From contig JAKULF010000010.1 of the NCBI GenBank assembly GCA_022661535.1, positions 1,798,001 through 1,862,000 of the forward strand: a stretch of DNA of 64,000 nucleotides, in the 5' to 3' direction. Shown in pieces: positions 1 to 12,387 of this stretch. The stretch comes from Eutypa lata. Taxonomy: Eukaryota; Ascomycota; Sordariomycetes; Xylariales; Diatrypaceae. The position numbers were made by a program, and so were the translations under genes. Position 1 is the first letter of the stretch; every line of letters starts with the position of its first letter. A model generated the notes under the pieces. It did no database searches, was not told the DNA's origin, and saw only the letters and a program-made list of their open reading frames with translations.

Positions 1-1832
1 TCTGGTGAAGCCAACCAAGTTCGACGCCAGTTCGCTGAGGATGGTTCTCTCAAGAACGAGGTTGACGAGGCTTTCCGTGGCATTTTTGAAGAAGAGCCTA
101 TTTTTGCTTTTTCAAAGACCTTCAAACTCAGCAAGAAGTCTAATTCTACGGTAGTCGCAAAAGACAGCGTGCAATTCACCTTTGCCCTCACACAAGATCC
201 TGTAGCACAATTTGCTGCTGCCAGGGGCTTAACCCAGATGCGCCCATTATGGTCCTCTTATTTCCACAGTACTGAAGAACTTCTCCAGTATCACTTCGAT
301 GACTACGAAACCGCAGCATATTTGGCGCGCAATTACTCCGAGCAGCTTGCGAAGGATGCTTATGCTTCAGGCTCGCAGGATTACCAGGATATTGTAGCTC
401 AATCCGCCCGTCAGGTATTGGGAGGGACGCAATTCTCCGGGACGTCAGATAGCCCATTGATTTTCCTCAAGGAGATTTCGTCCGACGGGAATTTCCAGAC
501 AGTTGATGTCATCTTCCCGGCCTTCCCATTTTTCTTGTACTCAAACCCACAATGGTTGGCCTACCTATTGGAGCCTCTTCTGGAACACCAAATGAGTGGA
601 CAATACCCCAAAAACTACAGTATGCACGACCTTGGTTCACACTTCCCCAATGCAACTGGCCATGCCGATGGAAAGGATGAATACATGCCCCTCGAGGAAT
701 GTGGCGATATGTTAATCATGGCTCTTGCAATGGTCAATGCACTTAAAGACGACACAAAGCCCGCGTTTGCTCGCACTGCGCCTCATGAAGCTCTAGCATT
801 GACTGCTGGGCCCGTGAAACGATCTCACTCGGTTGACGATTATGGCATGGATCGAACATTCGAAGAGATAGGCACGACGGGTGAAAAGGTTGCTATTCGG
901 TGGCTTAATCATTCATCCAAGCTATGGAAGCAATGGACTGTATATCTCATCGAGGAAGCGCTAATTCCGGCAGAGCAGCTTTGCACCGATGACTTTGCAG
1001 GTCCCTTATCCAACCAAACAAATCTAGCGCTTAAGGGCATTATTGGCATCAAGGCTATGAGTGAGCTCGCAGGATTGCTTGGCGAGAAAAATGAATCTAT
1101 GAAATACGGTTCCATAGCTGAAGACTACTTGGAGAAATGGCAGGAATATGGGCTGTCAGAAGACAAATCCCATGCAAAGTTGAGCTACACATGGCGAGGA
1201 TCCTGGACCACAATTTATAACATCTATGCTGACGCGCTGCTCTGCTTCCACCTTCCTAAAGATACGTCACCACTTGATTACAGCAGATTCTGGAATACTG
1301 AGCAGGCACCTATTGGTGGTTCCGTTAAGTCACATTTCATATCGGATGACATATACAAGGCACAGAGCGATTGGTATTATGCGGTAGTGCAAAAATATGG
1401 CCTGCCAATGGATAGTCGTCATCTGTACACGAAGAGCGACTGGGAATTTTTCGCGGCTGCTGTGACTAGTAAGACGGTCCGGAAGAAGATCCTGACGCAT
1501 GTCGCGAGATGGGTTAATGAAACAACTACCGGTAAGAGAGTAGACTCCTGTCTCTAACGCACGGGGAAAATTACTGATCACGCAATATTTTTATAGACCG
1601 GCCGATGACAGATCTCTACGACACGGAGGGTACGGGTCATTTCCCCGGCATTGATTTCATGGCGAGACCCGTCGTTGGCGGGCATTTTGCCTTCCTAGCC
1701 CTCGAGAGAGCATGCGGTGGGAAAGCAGTCGAGGGTTTGAAGTTTCTCGACGAGGCTGAGCCGGTTGCGATTGATGTGCAGCAGGCATTACTGGCCGACA
1801 TGGGGCTAGAGCCGGAGATTGGTGAGCTATGA
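1..1832 (+). CDS. gtaA: Glutaminase A-like protein, 5' partial
   Basis: The reading frame is open from base 1, so the start lies upstream of the window. Exons are 1-1531 and 1597-1832; the intron runs from GTAAGA to TTATAG. The visible product is about 588 residues. It resembles fungal GtaA-type glutaminases, secreted enzymes thought to hydrolyse glutamine to glutamate and ammonia. Family-like stretches include PAFPFFLYSNPQWLAYLLEPL, the segment HDLGSHFPNATGHADG, the acidic ECGDMLIMALA and, after the splice, FMARPVVGGHFAFLALERA near the C-terminus. The signal peptide expected for a secreted enzyme would be in the missing 5' part. The track-style Met at 169 is a GTG codon inside the gene and is not a start. 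The family call is strong; the exact substrate is inferred. An AATAAA at 1962-1967 may serve 3' end formation. Confidence 0.88.
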
Positions 1833-2980
1833 GCTGCGAGCTGCGTACCTGGTCATCTTAACATAGGATAGGTTTTCCTATAGGTAGTTGGTTATAATTG
1901 TGCTGTAGGTTTTCACAAAAAGAAGCAAAGACCTAAAACGAAAAGATATCATTCTTTGAATAATAAAACAACATGAGAACCTTTCAGTGCCCTTGTACTA
2001 CATAACTATCGTTAGGCGTGTAGGTATCGTATAATATTGGATGAAACCGGTATATCGGGATACGCTTGGATACGCGCGTTCAGGCAGTTCTAATTACACT
2101 AGCACTATTTAGGTCTAGTGGACTTGGCTTAAAGGCTTGCAATCTTTGCCCAGGCGTTTTAGCGCATCTGGGAATCAACTAAGGCAACTGTTGGAGTCCC
2201 CTCCCTGCTGCAACCTTTTCTTCTCCCCATTTTTTTTTTGCCCCCTTCCAACTTTTCTGTCTGTCAGTTCGTTCAATAACATTAGGATCTAACGTTAAAC
2301 TGAACTCTCACGGGCGCATCGGTTAGATTACAGACAGTTGATCGTGGATCACTCGCTCCGTCCTTCCGTCTCCCATCATCTATCCTCATTTTTGAGTAAG
2401 AAGAGAGACATCATCGTTCGTCTCCTTCCCTTCATTGACTCTATTCTTGAGGCTTCGTCAATCACCAAAGCTCCTCTCATTTGACAACATTTCCTTTCCC
2501 TGAGCAATACCCTTATCCAACTGGGGCTCTTGCGCAGGATTTTCTCTTCGCCTCTAGGAGCAAGGTCAGTAAATTTTAGTTATTCTGCTTCGACACGGTT
2601 GCAATATCTTCGTCGCGTTCGTCTTTATCAAACCCATGGAAACTGTGGTCTTAATCTGTCAATTGATTAAAGAAGAGTTTTCTTCTTCTTGAGAGCTGGT
2701 TTCTGCAGCTTCCTTCCCATTGTCCACTAGACCAATCAATCCATCCCTTCGCTGCTGCCTTCATCTAACAACCATCCTTTTTACATACATACGTACATAC
2801 ATCTACCTACTTACCTACCTATTCATCCGCGCCTTTCTTTTTTTAAGCCATCACCCAGCCATCCCCCACGCATTTCCCATCTCACTCTCAACTTTTCACC
2901 TTCCCTATTCATTCCTTCATCTAACAGACGCGTCCAGGAAATTTGACTTATCGTCAATTAGCAACTGAATTAATCACACG
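1833..2980. other. Intergenic: 3' end of glutaminase gene and leader of RRM gene
   Basis: No gene is supported. The first part holds the AATAAA of the glutaminase gene. From about 2200 the plus strand becomes strongly pyrimidine-rich (TTTTCTTCTCC, CCCCTTCC and similar tracts), a common look for leaders of well-expressed fungal genes. A small open frame at 2720-2968 is made of these CT-rich and TACATA tracts and does not look coding. Confidence 0.6.
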
Positions 2981-4209
2981 ATGGCAACCACTGCGATGGA
3001 TTACGAATCGGCGAATGGTGATCGCTATGACGGTATACTTTCTCTAATTCCGACCTTTCATTATCAGCCTCTAACAAGAATTCAATTAGACGAGGCTCCC
3101 CGATACGAGCGTGACCCGCGTAGCGCCTCTCCTCGTCCCTCTCGCGATGATGGCATGGAAATCTCCCGACGCCGATCTGCCTCGCCTGGCGCCAATCACG
3201 ACCGGTAAGCATCAACTAAACACCATATTCCAGCAATGCTACCACAACATGAGCTTTCCCTGCTGGTTTCTAGACACAATCATTCTGAATTGTTATTCGG
3301 TCTTGACCTAACATCTTTTATCATCAGTGGTCACAAGGACGAGAATGGCAGCAAGGACGAAGATGGCTCCATTAACCCTGGTTCCAACCTCTTCGTTACC
3401 GGAATTCATCCCCGCCTCTCCGAGACGGAAGTCACCCGCCTCTTCGAGAAATACGGCGAGGTCGAGAAGTGCCAGATCATGAAGGATCCCCATACCAAGG
3501 AGTCTCGAGGGTTCGGCTTCGTCAAGATGGTTACTTCCGACCAAGCTGATGCAGCTAAAGATGGTCTGCAGGGTGAAGTCATAGAAGGACGCACTCTGAG
3601 CATCGAGAAGGCTCGTCGCGCTCGCCCCCGTACCCCTACTCCGGGAAAGTACTTTGGTCCTCCTAAGAGAGGTAAGTTCAGACACATATGATTATATGGA
3701 AACATTTCTAATTCCTTTTTTTCTCTTCAGAGGGACGTGGTGGTGGTCGTTTCGAGGAGAGACGCCGTGGTGGTGGCTATGGTGGCGGCTACGGTGGCCG
3801 TGAAGACCCTTACCGCTACCGTGGTTACGACCGTCAGCGCCATGATGACCGTGGTGATCGCGGTTACCGAGATGATCGTGGTGGCTATGATCGTAGCTAT
3901 CGTGATGATCGCTCTTCTGGATACGCCAGAGAGGAACGTGGCTACGACCGTGGTTACGAGCGCCGCGATCGGGAGGAGGGCTATAGCGGAGGAGCGGGAG
4001 GAGGCCGCGTTGATCGATATGGTAGCGGTGGTGGTGGTCGTGAGGACCGTGGTGACCGATATGATCGACGTGGTGGTGGCAGTGGTGGCTACGACCGTGA
4101 GCGCTACGATCGTGATGGTCCTCGAACTCGTGAGCCTGCTGCTGCCGCGGGATATAGCGAAACTGCGTCGCGTACTGAGCCACGCGACACTTATGGAGGT
4201 GCGCCCTAA
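2981..4209 (+). CDS. RRM protein with RGG/RYDR-rich tail (Tra2/SR-like)
   Basis: Exons are 2981-3032, 3090-3204, 3328-3671 and 3731-4209, giving 329 residues. The N-terminus is short, with Arg-Ser pairs (SASPRPSRDD, RRRSASPG). One RRM follows at about residues 75-155, with RNP2 LFVTGI (77-82) and RNP1 RGFGFVKM (116-123). The last exon encodes a Gly/Arg/Tyr/Asp-rich tail of about 158 residues with many GGY, RYDR and DDRG units. RRM plus RS plus RGG points to a nuclear RNA-binding protein, close to Transformer-2/SR proteins used in pre-mRNA splicing. The tail frame has no Met of its own, so a simple open-frame search shows only a Val/Ala-rich shadow here. The phases of all three introns join cleanly. 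Role in splicing is inferred from the family. Confidence 0.82.
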
Positions 4210-6268
4210 TCAGCACATAGCCACACCCGACTTGGTCAGCCGTCGCTGCTAATACGTCATCCAGGCGATCGTCGTGTGCGTTAAGACGTACATATTTTGT
4301 TGTGAGGTTGGTTCTGGATCTCGGATGCTCGGCATCGTCTTCATCTTGTGTCACTGTCTCTTAGGGCATGCGAATACGGCGGATACCATAAAAAAGTTGC
4401 GACATATGGAGTTTTTTTCTCGGCAGGTTATACAGGGAAGGAAAAGGCATCAACTACCATGTTCTCTTATTTTTCTATTCAACCTTTAATCTCGGAAGGA
4501 GCTCGACGGACGGACGCGTGTAGACGTTAACTCGCCTTTTAGTCTATGATGCCAGTTGTCTCTTGGGAGGATTTTGGTAGAGGTTTGTTCGGTTGGTCGG
4601 ATTGACGATGCCTTGGGTTTTAGGTCCACTCACATCATAATTACCACCAGCACAACACCACCACTACTATCACCACCATCCCCTTTGGAACCGCTTGCAT
4701 TTTTTGACCGCATGGATACCAGACCGCCCTTTCCACCTTCACACACACAACCTGTCACTGTATCATTATTTCTACTTTCCGATGGTTCTTCGAGCTTGAC
4801 GAGCGTCACGACAGAGCAAATCTCTTTTTCAGCAGCAGCATTTTTGCGATGCAGGGAACAGGCTCTGCTGGATGGTGGGCCACGCAGAATGCAACATAAT
4901 AGATCGTCAAGTCCCAAAGGTGCAACATGAGAACGACCGTAATGCCCAGTCTTTTAGTCTTCGCCAATTTTAAAAAATGGCCACAGCCAGGCACCTAATA
5001 TATCGCCCATGCGACTCGATAATGATTGTACAAAAAAATAACCCCCGCTACAGCGATAAATGGGGTATCTCAGCCATACAACTAATCCGTCGAATTGCTT
5101 CACTCGTGTTCATTATCCTCGCCTTGCTCGCAGAACCCGTTGTATATATATTTGAACATGGATGATGCCAACTAGCGTTTGCGCTACCGGCAGAGAAGGT
5201 AATTACGCCCTTGCTGAAGATCATATACTAACAAAAGACGTGTTCAGCAGTGTTTAGTCTAGTGGTGTTCGCGTTGGAATGTGGTGTGTTTGATTAAGGT
5301 AACCCATTCACGACCGTAATGTTTTCACTGTTCTCTCTACTGCTGCCTGTCTCATACTTGATCGATCATTCTGAGTACCTAATGTTAAGTACCTAACCTA
5401 CCAAGTCAACGTAAAAAAGGAAATGTTCGTACTTCTCAGCTACTTGGTATAATGAGACGAACAAGTTGTCAGATAAGTAGAAGTAGGTAGGTAGATAGGA
5501 ATCAATTGAAAATCACTACTTGATCTTTTATGACTGATGTCCTTTGTCTCTGCTATGATTGGTTGAGCTGGATCAATGAAGTCCTTCTATCCATCCATGT
5601 TGGGATATTTGAACGGAATTGGGTTTAGCTTCTGGAAAGACGGGACCTCCTATACTATAGTTAGGGGTAATTCACCACGCCTATCAGTCGCACGCTTGCA
5701 TCTATCAGTTCTGTTCTTTGTCTGTCTACATTGCTCAATTTAATTATTTCTTGATAATAGATCTTTTGAATCTATTGTTTCTCGATATTCCTGGAAACGG
5801 TTGGGACTCATGTCTCATTTGCGGGTGGTAAAAAGTCGAAGTTGCCGGAAACGTCTCACCAGAGAGACAACATGGCATCCTACCGCAAGAGGAAACCTCA
5901 ACACAAAGCTATGCTCCGGCTCGCCCTCATAACCCGCAAGAGTCCTCTAGCGACTTCTCGATGGGCTAGGAAGCATGCTCTTTCTTTTTCTTTCTTTCTT
6001 CCTTTATTCTCTCTTTCACCACCCCCGAGTTCAGAGCTTTCTACTCTCTTAGGTATCTAGCACAGGGAGAGAGGTGAGGAGGAGCGAGCGAGCCTCTCTT
6101 GTTTGGCCCAAAGTTCTTACACACCACCCATTTACCCAAACTTCTGTTCGGCTTTAACTTGCATAGATACATACATACGTACATTTACAGACAGAGAAAG
6201 ACGTTGCATGGACTTCAAGGACACAACCATCACGACGACGACGACGTTAAAGTCCCCGCATCGCAATC
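4210..6268. other. Intergenic, about 2 kb, no gene supported
   Basis: Small open frames (for example 4556-4930, 4977-5165 and 5842-6060) have no family resemblance and repetitive composition, so I do not call them. The first few hundred bases probably hold the 3' UTR of the RRM gene. Short TAGGTAGGTAG words occur near 5486-5497. The last 300 bases contain TACATACATACG and ACGACGACGACG runs and probably form the leader of the large gene downstream. Confidence 0.55.
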
Positions 6269-9200
6269 ATGACGGGACGTCTAGCCCCCTCGGTCACAGG
6301 CCTCTTCGGCACGCCCACTGGGCGACCGCGGAGCCAGGCCGAGCTCCTTAGGCTTAACATCGCCAGGCTGATGAGGAGGGAGGCCATCAACAGGGAGAGG
6401 CTTAAACAGCTGAAACTCGACGCACAAGGTATGCTTTTATTTATTTATTTACTTATATCATGCCCCCTATTGCATACACGAACTATCATCACGTCACATC
6501 ACATCACATCATGTCATATAGCAATCTTTCTTTCTCCTACATCCCATCCCCTTGGCATATGAAACACACACACACACACACACACACGTACTTACCCAAT
6601 AAAAACACAGTCTACAGAGAAGAAAGCTGGCACATCCGACGGCACACGCAACGGCGGCGGCGGCGGGCCAAAGCGGCGGCTCGGCTCCAGGCGAAGGAGG
6701 CGGCGGACGCGGCGACGCGGCGGTTCCTGCGGGACGAGGCGCGGGGGCGGGGCGAGGTGCCGGAGCCGCCCAGCCCGACGGCGTCGGAGGTGGCGCGGGC
6801 GGCGGCGGCGGCCAAGCAGGCCAAGATCCGGCGGATCCGCGCCGCGCGGCGCGAGCACCGGTCCTCGGTCGTCGAGCTGCTCGTCGCCGACGCCTACGCC
6901 GTGCAGTACCGCGAGGCCACGGCCGCCGACACGAGCGGGCTGTGGGTCCGGGGCGCCAAGCGGTGGCATGGCGGCCGGGTGCGGCGCTTCGTCGCTTTCG
7001 ATCGGAGGCTCACGAGCGAGCTGAGCAGCGGGGGGGAGAGGCTGGCGAGGGGCGTGAAGAGGGGCGTTAATGATGATCATAGGAGGGCGGCGAGGCATAG
7101 GAGGGGTGATTTTACTTCTAGTGCGAGTAGTGGCGGTGGGGGAGGAGGAGGAGGAGGTGGTGGTGGTGGGAGTAGTAGCAGTAGTGGTGATAGTAGTAAC
7201 ACCGCTGTTGGGGATGGTGGTGGAAGTGGTAGTGGAAGTGGTAGTGGGAGTAGTAGCGGGAGTGGTGGGAGTGGGCCGCCTTTCGATGGGTTGAGAGGTG
7301 GGGGTGGTGGTAGTAGTGACAGCAGCAGCGATAGCAGTTCTACCTCGCCTCCTCCCTCGCCTTCGCCTTCACCTTTACGTCGGTATTTCCCTGTACCTTT
7401 ATCTGCACCTTTACCTCCATCTTCGTCTACATCTTCGTCCTCGTCTAGCATAGGAGGCAGTAATGGCAGTGGTGACGGAAGCGGTAGCAATAGCAGCTCC
7501 GTATCAGCCGCTTCTAAAGCCGATGACAGAAACACTGGAGAAGCTAGCGAGACTGGTGATTCGTCTGACGACGACGCCGACAGCGATGAGAGTGATCAGG
7601 TTGAGATAACGTCCGTCACTACCGATGGCGCCTGGGAAGCTGCATACGAGGGAGACGTCCCGCTCTTGGATGGCCTCGTCGATGACCCCTGGACCTGGAA
7701 ATCCGACCCAAATCCTCCGAGCAACCGAAGGGTCCTGGGAACTGCGATAACAAAGGCGCGGGGGGAAAAACGCCGTTCGAAGAAGGACGAGGATAGCGAT
7801 AGCGACGACGACGACGAGGCCGACTACGCCTTCAACGAAACAATGCAGAGGATGACGCAGATCCTCGCGATCGGCGGGTTGAAGCCCGGAGGCCGATTCG
7901 CGCATCTCGGCGACCCTAAGCACACGTCCGTCTATACAGGTCCTGATGTTTTCGAGGATGTAGGTACTGAAGATGATGATGAAGACGAAGATGAAGACGA
8001 GACGACAGATGCTGCTGATGAAAGCACTGGTAGTGAAGATGAGGGCGTTGCGGAAGAGGAGGAGGGTGTTGTAGATGAAGAGAGTGTTGAAGATGAGGAG
8101 GTTATTGACGACGAGGAGAAAGCTGATGATGAGGAGGAAGTTGACGATGAAGAGGAAGTCGATGACGATGAGGAAATAGACGATGAAGAAGATGATGAAG
8201 ATGAAGATCAAAACATCGAGAGTCAAGATAAGGGTGTTGATGATGACGATTACGATGAGGACCAAAGCACCGAAGATCAAAAGACCGAGAGTGAAGCGTC
8301 TAGCTACCATCCTCCCACCACCCGACAGCGCGGCAGGATCAAAGACACCGAGAACAAAAAGCCTGCCAAGGGTGAGGTCATGGACGAGGAAGAGACCCGT
8401 CGGCGAGTCGAGCTAATGCTCGAAGCCATATCACCCGAGAAAGCCGCACAACGTCTCGCGAACATGACGCCCGAAGAGCGAGACACCCGCGCGCAGCTTC
8501 TGAAGCACATGGGCGTTGGGCGCAAGGGGTCCGACATGTACGGACCCGACCCAGATGATGATGATGATTGGGTTGAGGCGAAGTCGTCCATCGTTAGGCC
8601 TGGCTTTGACTTCGATGGCTCCGATGACTTCGATGATGAGGAGGATGGGGATGAGGATGGGGACGAGGATGTGGATATGGATATGGGTGGCTTCGACGAC
8701 GATGTTGGCGATAGTTATCGCGACCAAGAAGCGGACGATGACTACCTATCCGGCGACGAATTTGACGAAGATGACCTCGAGGATAAGTGGTGGAACGACT
8801 TGGGCAACGTGGCTCAGGCTTACGCTAGTCAGATCACCAGCGAGGCTATCGGCGAAGGTGCCAATGGAGGTGCCGATGAAGATAGCGATGAAGGCAGCGA
8901 TAAAGGTGCCGATGGAGGTGCCGACGACGATTCCGTCAGCATGCCGCCGGTCTGGGGGGAAACTAATTTCAAACTGAATACGATGAGATTTCGGGACTGG
9001 CCAAATGTTTCTGTTACAGATTCAGATTCTAGTGATGTCAAGAATGGGTCTAGCCTTTCCAGCAGCTATGGGAGGAGCGACCATGGTAGTCCTAATATCA
9101 ATCGTGGTAGCGGTCGTGGTAACGGCCATGGTAATAACACAAGTAACGAGGATGGATTGCCCAGTGGGGCGGCATTACTAGAATGGGTTCGACAGGCATC

Positions 9201-12200
9201 ACAGGCATCAAGTCCTACTGAACTGGAGTCTGCATTGCACCTCGCGTACCGCCTACAGAGAGCCGGAGGGACGGGGCTTGGGAGGGATCATCCTTTGTTG
9301 GGGGAGTATATCGAGGCCCTTAAGAACCTCGATAGTGCTACCCGCAGGGGTGGCAATGATTCTCATGACGACCAGCCAGATCAGCCCCCTATAGAACCTC
9401 CTCAGCCTCCTATAGAACCTCCTAACCCCCCTAGGAACCCTGGAAATGTTAATCCCGGTGTTGGCGTCGATGTCAGCCTGAACAACCCTATTGGAGTGTC
9501 GAATGCCAACCCTGATATCTACGACCCTACGAAATGGACGATGTTCGACGACCACGACGACGCGTCCAATTGGATTAACGGACCGGACTCAACCCCGGCT
9601 CCTCTCCAGGACCACAGCTGGATGAAGTGGGAGGATACTTTTGCAAGATTTCCCCGGCTAAGTGATGTCTTGAGGCTCGAACGTGCTACTGATGGGGTAG
9701 ACCACCCAGTGCCGCGAAACCTGTGCAATATCGGGCAGATGAATGCGGCCGTTGTCACCGTCCAACATTTCGACGAGCCATTCGGGACACCCGAACAGCG
9801 GTTGCTCGCCCAAACCATGCAAATAGCCAGGCCACTATCGACCTCAACGACTCGTCAAAGGCTACCGCCGCTCCCCCCTCCAAAGAAGCTTCCCGTTGAA
9901 ACGGTCACACTGTCGCCGAAACCACCGGCAACCCCGAAGCCCCCGGCCCCACCTAAACCACTGGAGTATCAACATGACGAGCGTAAACCTCTGAATCTCT
10001 TCGGCGGGATAACGGATGAAATGCGGAGGAAGAATCAAGAGGAGGCCAGGCTCGCACAGGAAAAGTCGTCGCGGCTAGGACGGGAGTGGGCCGCGAAGGA
10101 AGCGCGAGAGAAGGAAGACGAGGATCACCGCCAGGCGGGCGAGGTCGCCCGCAAGACGAGCCGCGCGGCCTGGAGAGCCTGGCAGGAGGCGGACAAGCAA
10201 AGAAAGAACAAGAAGGCCCTCGAAGATACGCTTCGCAGGCTGCAAGCCGAGAAGGCGGCGGATGCAGCCAAGCGTGCAGCAGCGGCGGCGGCGACGGCAC
10301 AAGCAGAACAGATTGCACGAGACGAGGCCGCCGCCGCCGCCGCCGCCGCCCACCAAGAGGCGGAGCGGCAGAGGAAGGCGGCAGAAGAAGCCAGCTTCTG
10401 GCAAGATGCGCTCAAGCATGAAGAGGAGGCGCAAGCCCAGCTCCTGGGAGAGCAGGCAGACGCAGATGAGCGCATTAGCCGGGAGGAGAAAGAGGAGGAA
10501 GGCCGTCGCCAGTTCGCTGCCGAGTCGGGTGCCAATCGCAAGGAATTTTGGCGAAGCGGAGGGTATGAAAGCGATGCTGGTACTTCCGACCCTGACAAAC
10601 TTAGCCTGTACCAGAGCCAGACCTATGATAGCATCCGGAACATCCTCAAACAGCACGAGTCTGGCCCGCGCTGGGATGCCTTTCTAAAGCTTGAGGAGCA
10701 AGACTTCAAGCCCTGGAAGAAGCGCCTCCTTGACGATAACGATGACGATGGTAGTGACGATGGTAGCGGTAGAAGCCGCAAGAAGGCCAAGGTGCAGACC
10801 GTTAGTTATTCGCCAACGCTGCCGGTGGTGAGTGAATTCATGCAAACCTTGCCTCCCGACCAGCAGAAAGGCAAGCAAGCTGTATTTAGGTACTCTGAAG
10901 TAAGGTCAGCGATGACGGACTTGAAGGATCTGGTTTCCTCAGGGTTCGCAACTACCGCTACTCCCGGACAGACGACGGCACCTCCACCCCAGGCCGCGGC
11001 CCCCAAGTCAGAGCCCGCATCCACCGATGACGGTAATGATGATGGCAACGACGGAAGTGATCCAAACCAGGTAGACCCCGCTACCTATTACCCCAACGAC
11101 TATACGAACCAGCTCCTCTCCGACGATGCCCTTTTGAACCCTCTGGGCATTTTCGGGAATACTCCCATAGAGCAAGTCGATAATAAACCCGTCACCCCTT
11201 ATTCTGCCACTACGGGTCTGCTCCCCGCCGTGACTGGCGCCGCTGATATTAGCACCCTCACCGATGCCAACACCAACGCCGATGCCAGCGCCAACGCCCC
11301 TGCCCCTTTGAACCCTCCGGGCGACGCTACCCAAAAATTTCAAATGCAGTTTGGGAGTAGTGAAAACCTCGGGGAACCTGTCGTAAAGCTCAACGATAGA
11401 AAACTAATCTTCTCTTACCCTATCACTGCGGATTTCCCCTCTGGCGTGACTGCCGTCTTTGATCTCTATACCCTCGGCCTTGCCCTTGAATACCCTCTAC
11501 GCATCTCTCTTGGTAGGGCTCTCACGTGGGTCGACTCCGGTGGAAAGTTCGGGAAGCCTTCCGTGAAGCAAGACGATAACAAAATCGTCGTCTCTTACCC
11601 CTCCGGCGTGAGCGCCTTCTTTGATTTCCGTGCCGCCGCCAACGCCAACGCCAACGCGAACGGCGCCTCCTCTGGCAGCAGCAGCACTGTACCGCCGCCG
11701 CCGCCGCCGCCGCAAACAGCAACGACGATACCACCGGCACCAGCAACGGGGCCAGGACCAGCGATGTCGCTCGATGAGCTACGACTCTACCAGGAAGCGG
11801 ACAAAAGATCGCACGCGATGCAAAATTCAGCTCCAAGCCTCCTTAAGGCTGTTCTCGTGGACCAGAACAACCGCTTCGTAGAAGAGATGGCGCACCAACT
11901 GGAGGGAGAGGGACACAACGGCAACGACAACAACAATGGCAGCACTGGCACCAGCAGCGAAGAAGAAGAAGAAGAAGGGCTCGCCATGCGGAAGATGGTG
12001 CAGTTCGACCTGGGCCGCAACGAGGAGTTCGAGGATGACGGGAACTCCAACGCTGCCATGGCTGCCGCTGTCGCTGCTCGCGCCCAGGCTCGCGCTCGTG
12101 CCCGTGTCCGCGGTGATAGCTACGGGGGCTACTATGGGGATAACGATCGTGGGGACTACGATTCATCAGCAACAACAAGTGATGATGATGATGATGATGA

Positions 12201-12387
12201 TGATGATAGCGGGGACAACATCGGCGGTGGGGACTACTACCGCCACCACCACCACCGCCAGGGCAGCCAGAGGCCCACCCTCAGCGAGGGTGCGCAACGT
12301 GGCGCTAGGCGCGCTATCTATAACCTCAACAGGAGGTCGTCGTCTTCGGCGAAGCTTCCTGGGGCGGGTCGTTATTTCCGGAGATGA
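6269..12387 (+). CDS. Giant low-complexity acidic protein, unknown function
   Basis: Model: exons 6269-6428 and 6611-12387, 1978 residues. The start at 6269 (MTGRLAPSVTGLFGTPTGRP) is preferred because the frame upstream of 6611 in the long open frame reads through a (CA)n intron. I do not recognise the family. In order it shows: an Arg/Ala-rich basic segment (about 55-165); a Gly/Ser tract (about 224-290); a long acidic Asp/Glu region with almost no other residues (about 505-595); further acidic patches (about 710-785); a Pro-rich stretch near 980; an Ala/Glu/Arg-rich probable coiled coil (about 1190-1365); a duplicated motif pair (about 1640-1675 and 1699-1727); Pro, Asn, Asp and His runs near the C-terminus. 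Most of it should be disordered. Several short basic clusters (for example SRKKAK) could be nuclear signals. A nuclear or chromatin role is only a guess. Confidence 0.7.
6563..6587. repeat. (CA)n microsatellite in intron
   Basis: A run of about 12 CA units lies inside the predicted 182-nt intron of the giant gene, just before the acceptor at 6609-6610. The same intron has pentamer TCACA repeats near 6488-6510. Confidence 0.9.

Noticed and set aside
3737..4252. Val/Ala/Thr-rich open frame of 171 codons
   Set aside because: It is another frame over the RGG/RYDR tail of the RRM protein.
8000..8230. GAT/GAA-rich repeats as a CRISPR-like or satellite array
   Set aside because: The repeats are codon-phase imperfect and lie within a continuous reading frame.
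7504..8310. Minus-strand Ile/Val/Leu-rich frame that looks like a membrane protein
   Set aside because: It is the complement of GAT/GAA/GAC-rich acidic codons in the giant gene, which always gives Ile/Phe/Leu/Val.
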